This document shows positions 7,440 through 16,900 of a stretch of DNA of 27,756 nt, piece by piece. The position numbers were made by a program, and so were the translations under genes. Where the stretch lies: assembly GCA_002344135.1 (NCBI GenBank), contig DDTO01000010.1:1-27756 (forward strand), in the 5' to 3' direction. The notes beneath the pieces are model-generated. The model searched no databases and was not told the origin of the DNA. It saw only the letters and a list, made by a program, of their open reading frames with translations. The DNA comes from Chthonomonas sp. UBA2362 (lineage in GTDB: Bacteria; Armatimonadota; Fimbriimonadia; Fimbriimonadales; Fimbriimonadaceae). Position 1 is the first letter of the stretch, and every line of letters starts with the position of its first letter.

Positions 7440-9458
7440 ATGGCGTCGACCGATCTGAGCGAACTCGCAAAGCGCGCGGCGTGGCTCCGATCGGAGATCG
7501 AGCGGCACAACACCCTGTACTACGTCTACGACCGTCCCGAAATCGGGGACTCGGAGTGGGACGCCCTGTTCGCCGAACTCGTCTCGATCGAGAACGAGCA
7601 CCCGGAACTGAGGACCCCCGACAGCCCGACTCTCCGGGTGGGCGCGCCCCCGATGGCTGGGTTCGAGCAGCACCGGCACCTCGTGCCCATGCTTTCGCTC
7701 GACAACGCCTTCGGGGAAGACGAGCTTCGAGCGTTCGACGATCGCGTTCGGCGGGGCTTGGGGGTCGAGCAAGTGGAGTACTTCGTCGAGTTGAAGTTCG
7801 ACGGCCTCTCGATCAGCCTGACGTACGAAGACGGGCTGCTCGAAATCGCCACAACGCGCGGCGACGGGACGACCGGGGAGGTCGTGACCCCCAATGCGCG
7901 CACCGTACGCGGCATTCCCTTGCGCCTCCAGGGCGACTTCCCGCGCGCGCCGTTCGAAGTCCGAGGCGAGGTCCTGATGACCAAGAACGCCTTCGAGAGC
8001 GTGAACCGAGCCCGCATCGAGGCCGGCGAGGAACCGTTCGTGAACCCGCGCAACGCCGCCGCCGGAGGAATGCGTCAGCTCGACAGCCGCCTCACCGCCC
8101 AGCGCCAGCTCAGCTTTTTCGCCTATCAAGCGGTGGCCAACCCACCGATCGCCCCCAGTCAATCCGAGACCATGGATCGGCTGCGCGAGTTCGGCTTCGC
8201 GGTAAACGACCGCGGCAGACGATGCATGGATCTCGGCGAGGTGCTGGATTTCGTGCATGCCGTCGAGGGAATTCGCGCGAGCCTGCCCTTCGGCATCGAC
8301 GGTGTCGTGGTGAAGGTCGATCGCCTCGACGAGCAGGAGAGCCTCGGCAGCACCGCCCGGGGCCCGCGCTGGGCCATCGCCTCCAAGTTCCCCGCGGAAC
8401 AGGCGCTGACCATTCTCCGGCGGGTGTTCGGCAACGTGGGGCGGACCGGCGTCGTGAGCCCGGTGGCCGACCTCGAACCCGTCTTCGTCGGCGGAGTGAC
8501 GGTCGGCCGGGCCACGCTTCACAACTGGGAGGACGTGGCTCGGAAGGACGTCCGCGAGGGCGACACCGTCATCGTGCAGCGGGCGGGGGACGTGATTCCA
8601 GAAATCGTCGGCGCCGTGCTCGACAAGCGCGTAGGCGATCCTCCCCCGGTGACACCGCCGAGTCACTGCCCGGAGTGCGGAACCGCCTTGGTTCGCGAAC
8701 CGGGCTACGTCGCCCTCAAGTGCCCAAACCGCGCCTGTCCGGCCCAGATCGCGCGAAAGATCGAGCACTTCGCCTCGCGTCTCGCCATGGATATCGAGGG
8801 GCTCGGCGAGAAGCAGATCGCGCGCTTCCTCGAACTCGGGTACCTCACCGACCTCCCCAGTGTTTATCGTCTTCACGAACACCGCGCCGAACTCGTCGGA
8901 CTCGATCGGATGGGCGAACAGAGCGTAGACAATCTCCTGCATGCCATCGAGTCCTCGAAAACGCGCCCTCTCGATCGGTTCGTCTATGCACTCGGCATCC
9001 GCTACGTGGGCGATCGAACGGCGGGCGACCTGGCAAGGGAGTTCAGGACTCTGGAAGCCCTTCGCCACGCCGACTACGAGGCTCTAGTGACGGTTCCCGA
9101 TATCGGCCCTCGAAGCGCGGCAGAGATTCAAGAGTGGTTCGAAGAGGAGGAGAATCGGGCCCTGCTCGATGAGCTTCTCCGCTTTGGAGTCAGCCCGATC
9201 GAAGCGGAAGCTCCGGTCAGCGATCTCTTCGCCGGCCAGACGATCGTCTTTACCGGCAAGCTGGAGCGGATGACTCGGGAGGACGCCGAGGCGCTGGTCC
9301 TCCGTCTCGGTGGCAAAGCGAGCGGGTCGGTCAGCAAAGTGACTTCGCTGGTGGTCGCCGGCCCTGGAGCCGGGTCCAAACTCGCTAAAGCCGAGCAACT
9401 CGGTGTCCCAGTGATATCGGAGGAAGATTTCTTGGCGATGCTGCCCCAGGGGGGGTAG
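7440..9458 (+). CDS. ligA: NAD-dependent DNA ligase
   Basis: 672 residues, full length for LigA, which seals nicks in DNA during replication and repair using NAD+. Domains in order are: Ia domain with the NAD+-binding 'HNTLYYVYDRPEIGDSEWD'; adenylation domain with the active lysine K119 in 'ELKFDG'; OB fold; a four-Cys zinc finger at about 410-433 ('CPECG' ... 'CPNRAC'); a helix-hairpin-helix domain; and a C-terminal BRCT domain at about 595-670 ('AGQTIVFTGKLERM'). The ATG at 7440 is preceded by AGAGGGG at a good distance. The frame extends 60 bp further upstream into darA but without a family match. It is followed 24 bp later by mscL. Confidence 0.98.
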   Translation: MASTDLSELAKRAAWLRSEIERHNTLYYVYDRPEIGDSEWDALFAELVSIENEHPELRTPDSPTLRVGAPPMAGFEQHRHLVPMLSLDNAFGEDELRAFDDRVRRGLGVEQVEYFVELKFDGLSISLTYEDGLLEIATTRGDGTTGEVVTPNARTVRGIPLRLQGDFPRAPFEVRGEVLMTKNAFESVNRARIEAGEEPFVNPRNAAAGGMRQLDSRLTAQRQLSFFAYQAVANPPIAPSQSETMDRLREFGFAVNDRGRRCMDLGEVLDFVHAVEGIRASLPFGIDGVVVKVDRLDEQESLGSTARGPRWAIASKFPAEQALTILRRVFGNVGRTGVVSPVADLEPVFVGGVTVGRATLHNWEDVARKDVREGDTVIVQRAGDVIPEIVGAVLDKRVGDPPPVTPPSHCPECGTALVREPGYVALKCPNRACPAQIARKIEHFASRLAMDIEGLGEKQIARFLELGYLTDLPSVYRLHEHRAELVGLDRMGEQSVDNLLHAIESSKTRPLDRFVYALGIRYVGDRTAGDLAREFRTLEALRHADYEALVTVPDIGPRSAAEIQEWFEEEENRALLDELLRFGVSPIEAEAPVSDLFAGQTIVFTGKLERMTREDAEALVLRLGGKASGSVSKVTSLVVAGPGAGSKLAKAEQLGVPVISEEDFLAMLPQGG

Positions 9459-9482
9459 TCTTTGCAGAAGGAGGAATGGCAG

Positions 9483-9911
9483 ATGGGTTTCGCTCAGGAA
9501 TTCAAGGAGTTTGCGACCAAAGGCAGCATGCTCGACCTTGCGGTCGGCGTGGTCATCGGCGCCGCTTTTGGCAAGATCGTCGATTCGCTGGTCAAGGACT
9601 TGATCATGCCACCGATCGGGTTGCTCACCGGCAAGGCGGACTTTGCCAACAAGTTCGTCGTGCTCGCCGAAGGTGATCCGGCAGGCCCCTACGCCTCCCT
9701 CGACGCGGCTCAAAAGGCGGGAGCCAACACCCTGAACTGGGGCAACTTCGTCAGCGTGATCGTGAACTTCGTCATCGTAGCGCTCGCGATCTTCTTCGTG
9801 ATCAAGGCCGTCAACCGCATGCGACGCGCACCGGTGGAGGAACCGGCCCCACCGGAACCCTCAGCCGAGGAGACCTTGCTCACCGAGATTCGGGATCTGC
9901 TGAAGAAGTAA
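9483..9911 (+). CDS. mscL: Large-conductance mechanosensitive channel
   Basis: 142 residues. MscL opens under membrane tension and releases solutes on osmotic downshock. The N-terminal amphipathic helix ('MGFAQEFKEFATKGSM') is followed by TM1 ('DLAVGVVIGAAFGKIVDSLV'), a periplasmic loop with 'KADFANKFVVLAEG', TM2 ('FVSVIVNFVIVALAIFFVIK') and a charged C-terminal helix. The start is fixed by AAGGAGGA at 9468-9475, 7 nt before the ATG; a TTG at 9462 would add seven residues the family lacks. It follows ligA by 24 bp. No terminator is seen before the convergent gene at 9935. Confidence 0.97.
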   Translation: MGFAQEFKEFATKGSMLDLAVGVVIGAAFGKIVDSLVKDLIMPPIGLLTGKADFANKFVVLAEGDPAGPYASLDAAQKAGANTLNWGNFVSVIVNFVIVALAIFFVIKAVNRMRRAPVEEPAPPEPSAEETLLTEIRDLLKK

Positions 9912-9934
9912 AGAGCGCGATCACCGAACAGGGC

Positions 9935-10204
9935 TCAGATGTCGAGGTCGTATCGCACGACCCCCACCGTCCAGGGCTCTTCTTCGGCGATCGGCGTAAG
10001 GTGCCAATCGTAAAGGTAACCCTGCACGAGTGGCGTAAAGGGCAGCCAGCTGCCGATGCCGTATCGGGGCACCCACAGCTCGGCGAGGACCGGGTAGCAG
10101 TCCGCTGGGAGAGGCGGACCGATCGTCGCGTAGTCATCGCTCACGTCCACCACGACGACCTTGCACAGGTTGTACTCCCACAGATTTCCGTCTAGAACCG
10201 CCAT
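9935..10204 (-). CDS. Small protein of unknown function
   Basis: 89 residues; no family recognised. It is acidic and aromatic-rich ('LWEYNLCKVVVVDVSDDYATIGPPLPADCYPVLAELWVPRYG') with no signal peptide or membrane segment, and looks like a small compact β-rich domain. The ATG at 10204 has GGAGG 5 nt upstream; the longer open frame upstream is shadow of the preceding gene. It is the last gene of the nine-gene minus-strand run, 56 bp after the retropepsin-like gene. The Shine-Dalgarno lies in one arm of an inverted repeat. Confidence 0.75.
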   Translation of the reverse strand: MAVLDGNLWEYNLCKVVVVDVSDDYATIGPPLPADCYPVLAELWVPRYGIGSWLPFTPLVQGYLYDWHLTPIAEEEPWTVGVVRYDLDI

Positions 10205-10209
10205 GTCAG

Positions 10210-10241
10210 CCTCCGTGCTTCCACGAAGGTACAGACGGAGG
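10210..10241 (-). promoter_or_regulatory. Hairpin covering the Shine-Dalgarno of the small gene
   Basis: In the minus-strand RNA, CCTCCGT (10241-10235) can pair with ACGGAGG (10216-10210), and the latter contains the GGAGG of the gene starting at 10204. An inner CTTC-GTG-GAAG stem lengthens the structure. The paired state would hide the ribosome site. No ligand or regulator is apparent. Confidence 0.4.
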
Positions 10242-10260
10242 GCCTCGGCCTTATGCCGCG

Positions 10261-11427
10261 TCAGTTCGAGATGCCGTTGACGAGATACGCCCGCTTCAGC
10301 TCGTGGCGAACGAGGTTGCCCGAGCGAGAGACGGCAAGTTTCACGGCGGAGTCGAGCGCGCCTTCGAGTGCGGCCTCCAACTGCCGGGGAGTGAGGTCGT
10401 TCGTGCTGACACCATCGATGTCGAGGAGGGCGTCGCCGGCCTTGATGCCAGCCTTCTCGGCGGGGCTGCCGGGAGTGACGCGATAGATCACGATCTTCCC
10501 GCTGGGGTGCTGGGCGGCAGAGATGCCCACGTCGGCGGTCGGCTCGTTGCCGGTCTTCCCGGTCCAGTTTTCGAGCCACACGCGTCGCCGTTCCATGTCG
10601 ATCACGATGTTGAAGTTCTTGAGGAAGCCAAAACCGACGGTGCCGTCGTGCTCGACCGAACTCGCGGGAAGGTCGATAATCGACCAGACGCTGGATGGAA
10701 CGGGGACGCCGAAGATGTCGAGGTCCTTGAACATCTTGTACCAGCTGTCGACCGGGCCAGAGGCCACCCAGGCCGTTCGCATGAAGTTGACGTCTTTTCG
10801 GGGGTCCCAGATCTTCTCCCTTTCGAGGACTTCTTTGTGAGTCGTGGCGAAAAAGGCGTTGCCGGTGTCGAGCGCCAGGTGCATTCGACCGCCTTGGGCA
10901 GTCTTGACGGTCAATTCGATCGACTTCCGCCCGATCGGCAGCATCTTGACGAGCCAGGTCTTCTTGTTGTCGGGGGTGCGGGCAGAGACGTCGACCGACT
11001 TCGGGTGGAAGACGAATTTCTGCTTCTCGAAGTTGATCTCGGTGACGTAGCCTGCCACGACTTCGAGCCCCATGATGCCGTCCGTGTGCGTGTTGTAGGA
11101 CGCCGACATGTGGGAGAGCGGCTGTTGGACGATCTCCATGCCCGTCGGGTCGATGGTGAGCGAACCCAGCTTGAGGGAGTTCACCTTGACGGTCTTGCGG
11201 GTAAAGCGGCCCACGAAGTCTTGCAAGTTCATGGTCCCCGACGGAGGGCCGAGGCTGATCTCGTCGTTCACCACGAACGCGCCGGTGAAGCCGGTATCGA
11301 ACATGCAGGACACTTTCTTTCCGTTCACCATCGCATCGACGATGATCGCGTGGTCGCCGATCCGAAAGGGAACTTCGACCGGGCTTTGCAGTCCGATGGC
11401 GAGAGCGACGAGGGCGGTGAGACTCAT
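10261..11427 (-). CDS. Secreted two-lobed retropepsin-like protease with PDZ domain
   Basis: 388 residues. A short signal peptide (about 1-14) is followed by two aspartyl-protease-like lobes. Each has a catalytic-type DTG (D44-T-G in 'MFDTGFTGAF' and D187-T-G in 'LALDTGNAFF') and the hydrophobic-Gly motif that follows it in this fold ('DGIMGLEVV', 'DGTVGFGFL'). Residues about 305-388 form a PDZ domain ('YRVTPGSPAEKAGIKAGDALLDIDG'). Related bacterial proteins are annotated as retropepsin-like aspartic proteases with PDZ. Two lobes in one chain would make the active site without a dimer. It is 33 bp downstream of the TPR gene in the same direction. Substrate unknown; exported, probably periplasmic. 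Confidence 0.8.
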   Translation of the reverse strand: MSLTALVALAIGLQSPVEVPFRIGDHAIIVDAMVNGKKVSCMFDTGFTGAFVVNDEISLGPPSGTMNLQDFVGRFTRKTVKVNSLKLGSLTIDPTGMEIVQQPLSHMSASYNTHTDGIMGLEVVAGYVTEINFEKQKFVFHPKSVDVSARTPDNKKTWLVKMLPIGRKSIELTVKTAQGGRMHLALDTGNAFFATTHKEVLEREKIWDPRKDVNFMRTAWVASGPVDSWYKMFKDLDIFGVPVPSSVWSIIDLPASSVEHDGTVGFGFLKNFNIVIDMERRRVWLENWTGKTGNEPTADVGISAAQHPSGKIVIYRVTPGSPAEKAGIKAGDALLDIDGVSTNDLTPRQLEAALEGALDSAVKLAVSRSGNLVRHELKRAYLVNGISN

Positions 11428-11460
11428 GTTTCTTTTAACGCAGAGCGGTCCCCGTCGGGT

Positions 11461-12270
11461 TCAGTTTTTCCTGCCGAGAGCGAGATAGAGGGGTAAACCG
11501 ATGACCGCGCAGCAGACACTGCCGATCATCCAGAGCCAGTTTCCGCGACGGTTCATGATGTCCATCGCGGTCCAGACGACGGCGACCAGCCAGCCCAGCC
11601 AACTGAAGATCTGAGCCACGAGGTAGAGGGCGCCCTGTTTCGACTGCCACGCCTGCATCGCGACGTTCGGGTCCTTGGAGGGGTCGGCGAGCATCGCTTG
11701 AACCATGTCGACGACGGCAAACCCCGTGTATATCTGCGACAAGAGGTAAACCGCCCAAGTGATCCAGGCGATCGCGACCCAGGCGCCACCCATCTTCTCG
11801 ACGAACGCCAGGCTGTTGGTTCCAGCCGGCGCAGCATAGCCCGGCCGCTCGTAAGGCGTGCCGTAAGGAGGCGCCGTGGGCGGGAGAGGCGCCTCCGGGG
11901 AGACGCCACCCGAATCTTGCTCAAGGGTGACGATGAGATCCCGGGCCGCAGTATGGCCGGGGTCTAGCCTCAGGGCTTCGCGGGCCATCGCCAGCGCCTC
12001 CAGCCTTTCGCCGATCTGGTATTGGTGGGTCGCCAGATTGTAATAGGCCTTCGCGTTCGAGGGATCGAGGCTGATCGATTGGCGAAAGGCCTGCGTAGCC
12101 GCGTCGGGCTGATTCGTCTGGGCGAGGGCGATTCCTCGCAGGACGTAAGCGTCGGCACGCGCGGGATTGACAGCGATCGCCTGGCCGGTCAACTCGATAA
12201 CCTGATTGTAGTTGCGGTCATTGAGGGCCTGGATAGCCTGCTGGACGAACTGTTCGACCTGTTCCGACAT
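11461..12270 (-). CDS. TPR protein with C-terminal membrane segments
   Basis: 269 residues. Residues about 4-118 hold three TPR repeats ('AIQALNDRNYNQVIELTGQAIAV', 'AYVLRGIALAQTNQPDAATQAF', 'AYYNLATHQYQIGERLEALAMA'). A Pro/Gly/Tyr-rich linker (about 125-150) leads to three or four hydrophobic helices (about 158-178, 216-236, 246-264). There is no signal peptide, so the TPR part probably faces the cytoplasm as a docking surface on the membrane. GGAGGT lies 4 nt before the ATG. It starts 24 bp after the cysteine desulfurase gene in the same run. Confidence 0.8.
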   Translation of the reverse strand: MSEQVEQFVQQAIQALNDRNYNQVIELTGQAIAVNPARADAYVLRGIALAQTNQPDAATQAFRQSISLDPSNAKAYYNLATHQYQIGERLEALAMAREALRLDPGHTAARDLIVTLEQDSGGVSPEAPLPPTAPPYGTPYERPGYAAPAGTNSLAFVEKMGGAWVAIAWITWAVYLLSQIYTGFAVVDMVQAMLADPSKDPNVAMQAWQSKQGALYLVAQIFSWLGWLVAVVWTAMDIMNRRGNWLWMIGSVCCAVIGLPLYLALGRKN

Positions 12271-12294
12271 CTCTACCTCCGACAGGGCCCTATC

Positions 12295-13443
12295 TTACGC
12301 GATCGTTCGCGCGGATGCGACCTGCTCGGCGGCTCGTAGGACTCTTTCTGCCGCCCAAATCGCTTCCTCCAGCGTGGTCTGATGGCCAAAGGTGAATCGC
12401 AGCGCTTCCGCTGCTTCCGCCGGACTCCATCCGCAGGAGAGCGCGACGTGACTGGGCTCCAGGCTGCCTGAGCTGCACGCGGCTCCGCTGCTTGCCGAGA
12501 CGCCGAGGCGGTCGAGCACGATCAGGATCGACTCCGCGTTAAGCCCGGGAAACCGGCCGTGGGCATGGCCGGCTAGCGTGTCGGACTCGGTGTAATCGGC
12601 CGACGGCACGAATCCCGAACCGACCCCGCCGAGGAACCGGTCTCGAGCCGCCCGCTTGAAGGAGTCGTCGTCCTCACGAATCGCCTTCACCGCCGCCGCA
12701 AACCCGATGATCGCCGCCACGTTTTCGGTGCCCCCGCGCACTTCGCGCTCCTGCCCACCCCCCACGATGAGCGGGCGGATCGGGATGCCTGACCGCACTG
12801 CCAACGCACCGACCCCCTTAGGGCCGCCCACCTTATGAGCAGAAACCGCAATGAGGTCGACCGGCAGCGTGTCGAGTCGCGGCCCGAATTCGGAGGAGCC
12901 CAGTGTCTGGACGGCATCGAGCAGGTAGAGTGCGCCGTGCCTTTGGAGAATCGACCCGATGGCCTCGACATCCTGCAGGGTTCCCCACTCGTTGTTCGCG
13001 TGCATGAAGCTGCCGAGCAGAACATCGGGGCCCATGCTGCGCTCCAGGGCGTCGAGGTCGGTTCGGGCCTGGCGATCCACGGGCACGAGCTCGACTCGAA
13101 ATCCGAGCCGAGCGAGAAGGGGCTCGCAATGGAGCACGCAGTGGTGTTCGGCGGCGCCGAAGAGGACTCGCCGGCGGGGACCGTCGACGTGGGCGAGCGC
13201 GGCGCCGAGGATGGCGAGGTTGGCGGCTTCGGTGCCGCTCGAAGTGAAAACAATTTCGCCGAAGAGGCAGCCCAACCGGCCAGCCAGAGTTTCCCGTGCT
13301 TCGTCGATCGCCGCCTTGGCGCGTCGACCTTCCTCATACAGGCTGCTCGGGTTGCCGAATTCGGATCCCAGCCACGGTTCCATAGCCGCCCGCGCCTCTG
13401 AACAGAGAGGCGTGGTGGCGGCGTGGTCGAGGTAGACTCGCAC
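12295..13443 (-). CDS. Cysteine desulfurase (NifS/IscS-like)
   Basis: 382 residues, a class V PLP aminotransferase-fold enzyme that removes sulfur from L-cysteine for Fe-S clusters or tRNA thiolation. Visible key residues are: 'YLDHAATTP' at the N-terminus; 'SSGTEAAN' phosphate loop (about 68-75); H100 in 'AEHH'; D176 in 'LDAVQTLG'; the PLP lysine K204 in 'SAHKVGGPKG'; and the sulfur-accepting C323 in 'SSGAACSSGSLEPSHV'. The loop length is of the group I (IscS/NifS) type. No iscU, iscA, iscR or mnmA lies nearby. It begins 5 bp after the FHA gene. It might supply sulfur to tRNA modification or to Fe-S enzymes such as those encoded at 338-2756. Confidence 0.92.
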   Translation of the reverse strand: MRVYLDHAATTPLCSEARAAMEPWLGSEFGNPSSLYEEGRRAKAAIDEARETLAGRLGCLFGEIVFTSSGTEAANLAILGAALAHVDGPRRRVLFGAAEHHCVLHCEPLLARLGFRVELVPVDRQARTDLDALERSMGPDVLLGSFMHANNEWGTLQDVEAIGSILQRHGALYLLDAVQTLGSSEFGPRLDTLPVDLIAVSAHKVGGPKGVGALAVRSGIPIRPLIVGGGQEREVRGGTENVAAIIGFAAAVKAIREDDDSFKRAARDRFLGGVGSGFVPSADYTESDTLAGHAHGRFPGLNAESILIVLDRLGVSASSGAACSSGSLEPSHVALSCGWSPAEAAEALRFTFGHQTTLEEAIWAAERVLRAAEQVASARTIA

Positions 13444-13448
13444 GGGGG

Positions 13449-13889
13449 CTAGTCTGTCGCCGGCTCGTCGGCGCTTGGAGAAACGGTCCGGAAGACGAAT
13501 CGGGCGTTGCCGAGGGCGATTTCGTCGCCATCTGCGAGCGGCGCCTCCCCCTCGATGCTTTCGAAGTCTTGCTCACCGAGCTTGAAAGTTCCGTTCGACG
13601 AGCCTAGGTCGCTGAGGAACCACTCGCCGTCCCGGATTTCGATGCGTGCGTGCTTCCGAGAGACGTAGGCGCCTTCCGGAATCGAGCCGAGGTCGACATC
13701 GATCGGTCCGACCGTCGGATCGAAACGGCCGATGACCGCCGGCGGCGAGAAGAGGAACACTTCTTCGGTTTCCGCACCGCCTCTCTTGAGGACGAGGATA
13801 CCGGTCGGACCCTCCGGCTCGGGCATCCCTTCGTCTGTCGCTTGCTCCTGTTCGACTTCGTCGTAGGCGTCGTCGGCGATATCGCTCAT
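13449..13889 (-). CDS. FHA-domain protein
   Basis: 146 residues. An acidic, probably disordered N-terminus (1-28) leads to a forkhead-associated domain with all usual phosphothreonine-binding positions: G54-R55 ('IGR'), S77-R78 and H80 ('VSRKHA'), and N99-G100-T101 ('DLGSSNGT'). It should bind a phosphothreonine peptide. No Ser/Thr kinase gene is in the window, so the partner is unknown; the upstream tubulin-like GTPase is the obvious neighbour (27 bp gap). CATAAT lies 6 nt before the ATG, so an internal, leaderless promoter is possible. Confidence 0.92.
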   Translation of the reverse strand: MSDIADDAYDEVEQEQATDEGMPEPEGPTGILVLKRGGAETEEVFLFSPPAVIGRFDPTVGPIDVDLGSIPEGAYVSRKHARIEIRDGEWFLSDLGSSNGTFKLGEQDFESIEGEAPLADGDEIALGNARFVFRTVSPSADEPATD

Positions 13890-13895
13890 GCCCTT

Positions 13896-13901
13896 ATTAT
13901 G
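13896..13901 (-). promoter_or_regulatory. Candidate internal -10 box before the FHA gene
   Basis: CATAAT on the minus strand ends 6 nt before ATG 13889, in the 27-bp gap after the tubulin-like gene. AAGGG is only 1 nt from the ATG, too close for a normal Shine-Dalgarno. This suggests a leaderless transcript for the FHA and downstream genes. No clear -35. Confidence 0.35.
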
Positions 13902-13916
13902 CGGCGTCGAACCTCG

Positions 13917-16900
13917 TCAGTCGTCGAGGAGCAGAATGACGCCGCACGCTGGACAGCGCTTCGGCACTTCGCCGCGTTGCGATTCGTTGGCGAGGTAGGC
14001 CCCGCAGCCAGGACTCGGGCAATAGTAGCCGTGCATGAGGGTATCGCCTTCTCGGCGAAGGTAGTCGTCTATGGACGGCATCTCGGGATAGAAGGCTTTC
14101 CAAGCCTGTAGCAGGCCAGGCACCGATCCGACGAAGGCGAGCATCAGTTGGTAAGCGTCCTTGGGACCGATCGCAACCCCGGCTTCGGTGAGCTGGAACT
14201 TGGCTACGTCGTTCTTGAAGGAGTCCAGCCGCCGCGCGATCTCGTCGACCGACTCTTTGGCGAAACGCATATCGAGATCGTTCTTGAGGGCGATGTTCGC
14301 GCTCTTGAACTCCGACAGCTTATGGGCGGCGTCGTCGAGGTCGTGGGGGAGTTCGATCGGTCCGCCAGGTTCGCCCGGATGGAGCGGGTTGAAGTCGAAT
14401 CGGAAGGGCGATGCTCCGGCTCCCTTGATGGCCCCGAGTGCGATGCCGACCAGTATCCGACCGATCACGATGCCGCGATCGGGAAACGCGAACGGGCCGT
14501 CGAGCGGTCGCCAACGGACCGTCTTTCCGCTTCGCGAGTGATAAGTTCGATTGTCGGTTCTCGTGCGGTCGAAGTAGTGCGATCGGAAAGTCGAGTCGAT
14601 GTCCGGATTGAAGCCGGCGATCATCGACAACGAGAACGTCGATCTCGCCTGGAGGAAGACGATTCGGTGGGGCTCGATGAGCTCCTCGAAGTAGGCGACC
14701 TTTGGTTCCAACTGGCTCCTCAGGCGGTGGGCGTTCGTCCCCTCGGCGGGACCCTTCGCGCCCTTGAAGAAGGCGAAGGTCGGCAAATGGAGCGAGCCCC
14801 TGCCGACGGGGCCACGAATCGCCGGATTCCGGTTGTCGCTGACGTCGAGGAAGCTGGAGCACTTTCGCCAGACTTCGTCGACGACAAGCGCCGGGTCCTG
14901 CCTAGCGTAAAGGCGCTCAAGCGCACTGATCTGCATGAGCGGCTCGAACCAACCGCGGCCGAGGGCGGTGAGCCGATCCAGGTCTTCCCTTCGCGCGGGA
15001 CGCGGCTGGTTCTGTTCAGCGGCGGTGATCGGTCGGTCGAAGTAGCTTTCGTCTTGCGGCGCCAGCAGCTGATCGCCGATCCACTTCCAGCCACGGATGA
15101 GTCGGCGCTTCACGAACTCGCTCCCCCTCATGGCCGGACTGACGTCCTGACCGCCGTCGTGCTCGATCGTGGCGAGGGTCCGCTCGTAATCGCGATCGGC
15201 CGTCGTGAGGGCGTCGTACAGCAGTTCGCCGTTGATCTCCGGCGCCCGCTCGTTGTAGAGACGGTACTTGCCTTCGAGCTCGTCATGGAGCATCTCCGAC
15301 CATCTGGAGATTCCGTAGAACTCGTGTGCGATCCGTTCCTTGATGCGCGTACAGAACTCTATAACGTGGCTGCAGATACGAGCTTCGTAGGGCTCGCAAG
15401 CGAGGTTGAGACGGGCTTCGTAGTACTCGGTAGCGGCGTCCTCGTACTCCTGTGCGCACACGGAGAGCGCAGTGCCACGCCAGCCCAGCATCAGGCTGAC
15501 GGCGGTGTGGCATTCCTCGAGGCGAGCCCTCGCCCGTTCCATGTTCATGCGTAGATCGGCCAGGGGATCGGCTCCCTGTGCGCTTTGCATTTGGTTTAAC
15601 CATTCGGTGCAATAGGCGATCATGTGGGTCGCCATGTCTCGACACCATGCGGGTCCGCTGTCGGCGTCGGAGATCCGGTCCCGGAACAGGGCCTCGACCC
15701 GAGCGATTCGGTCGTCGACGATTCGGTCACCGTTGGCGGTGATTCCATCGATGAAGAGGCGCGCGATCGGCGAGTCGGGCCGGACCGTATGATCGAACCC
15801 GGACTCGAGGGTGGCTTCGGCGGCGGCGACGTCCGGCATGCTTCCCGCGATCCCGGCGGCTTTGCCCCGGGCGACCTGCTCGGCCACGATCTCGCTAAAG
15901 GAGGGCTTATTTTCGCTGGGCTTCTTGAGTTCGGCGCGGATCCTTTCCTTTCCGAGTTCGGGCATGGGACCAGAGCCCGCCGCTGCCGGGCTCGTGAGGA
16001 AGAGGTTCGCCGGCCCCGCTTCGATACCCTGATTGCCCTTCCACAGCTCGATCGCGGCAGCGGCGAGGTGGTAGGTGCAGGCCTTCATGATGTGCTCGGC
16101 CGGATACTCGATGGCCGACACGCCAAGGCTGGCGAAGCTCATCGGATTCCCCTGCTTGTCGGGAGTCCCTGCAGAAACTACGCTCGGATTGATGAGCTTG
16201 GCCCTCACCTGATCGCCCATCTGCGACATCGCGCTAAGGTAGATGAACTGGCCGAAGGACCAGTTGAGGGACCGCTCTGCGCCCGCCACTCCGGACGGCG
16301 GGTGGCAGAGAAAAACGCTGTTGTACGGCCCCATGCCCTTTGCGTGCGTTTGTTCCGGGCGGGTGGCGTATTTGACGTCGTAGACCGAGCCTCGATGATA
16401 GAAGTGGTTTAGTTCCATCAGGGCCGCATAGGCGTTCGCGGTTTGGTTGTCGATCGGATATGACACGTGGGGGATCCCGAAAAGGCCGATGACGTTGCCG
16501 ATTACTCCGCTCAAGCCGGGCCACGTTCGCAGGAAGTAGCCAACGTCGACGAAGCAGCCGCTGCAAGTGCCGCCCGTCAGCGTGCCGCAAACGAAGATGT
16601 CGACCCGGGATTGATTGCTCGCGTCGCGATCGAACCGGACCGTCGGCCTCTCTTCGTATGGAGTCTTGCCCAGGGCTTCGGCTGCGCCCTGTTCGGTGAG
16701 CGACTGAAGCTCATCGAGTAGGCGCTTGATTTCGCCTTCGAACTTCATGAGGTTCGGGCGATACATCCATGACACCCGGCCGATCATGCGCACGTTGCCC
16801 GCGCCGTCGGTCGAGCCGTTGGCCATGGCGAGGACGGCGGGGTCTTGCCATTCGTCGAAGGCCATGTCGTCGAAGCGGGCAGGGTTCTGGACGAGGGCCG

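Noticed and set aside
7398..9068. Long open frame (556 codons) on the minus strand
   Set aside because: Antisense shadow of ligA, rich in Arg, His and Gly with no recognisable domain.
10205..10579. N-terminal extension of the small gene at 9935-10204
   Set aside because: The extra part overlaps the end of the retropepsin-like gene, is Arg-rich shadow sequence, and a strong Shine-Dalgarno fixes the start at 10204.
14148..15554. Long open frame (468 codons) on the plus strand
   Set aside because: It is antisense to the tubulin-like gene, has no family motifs and reflects GC-rich codon use on the other strand.
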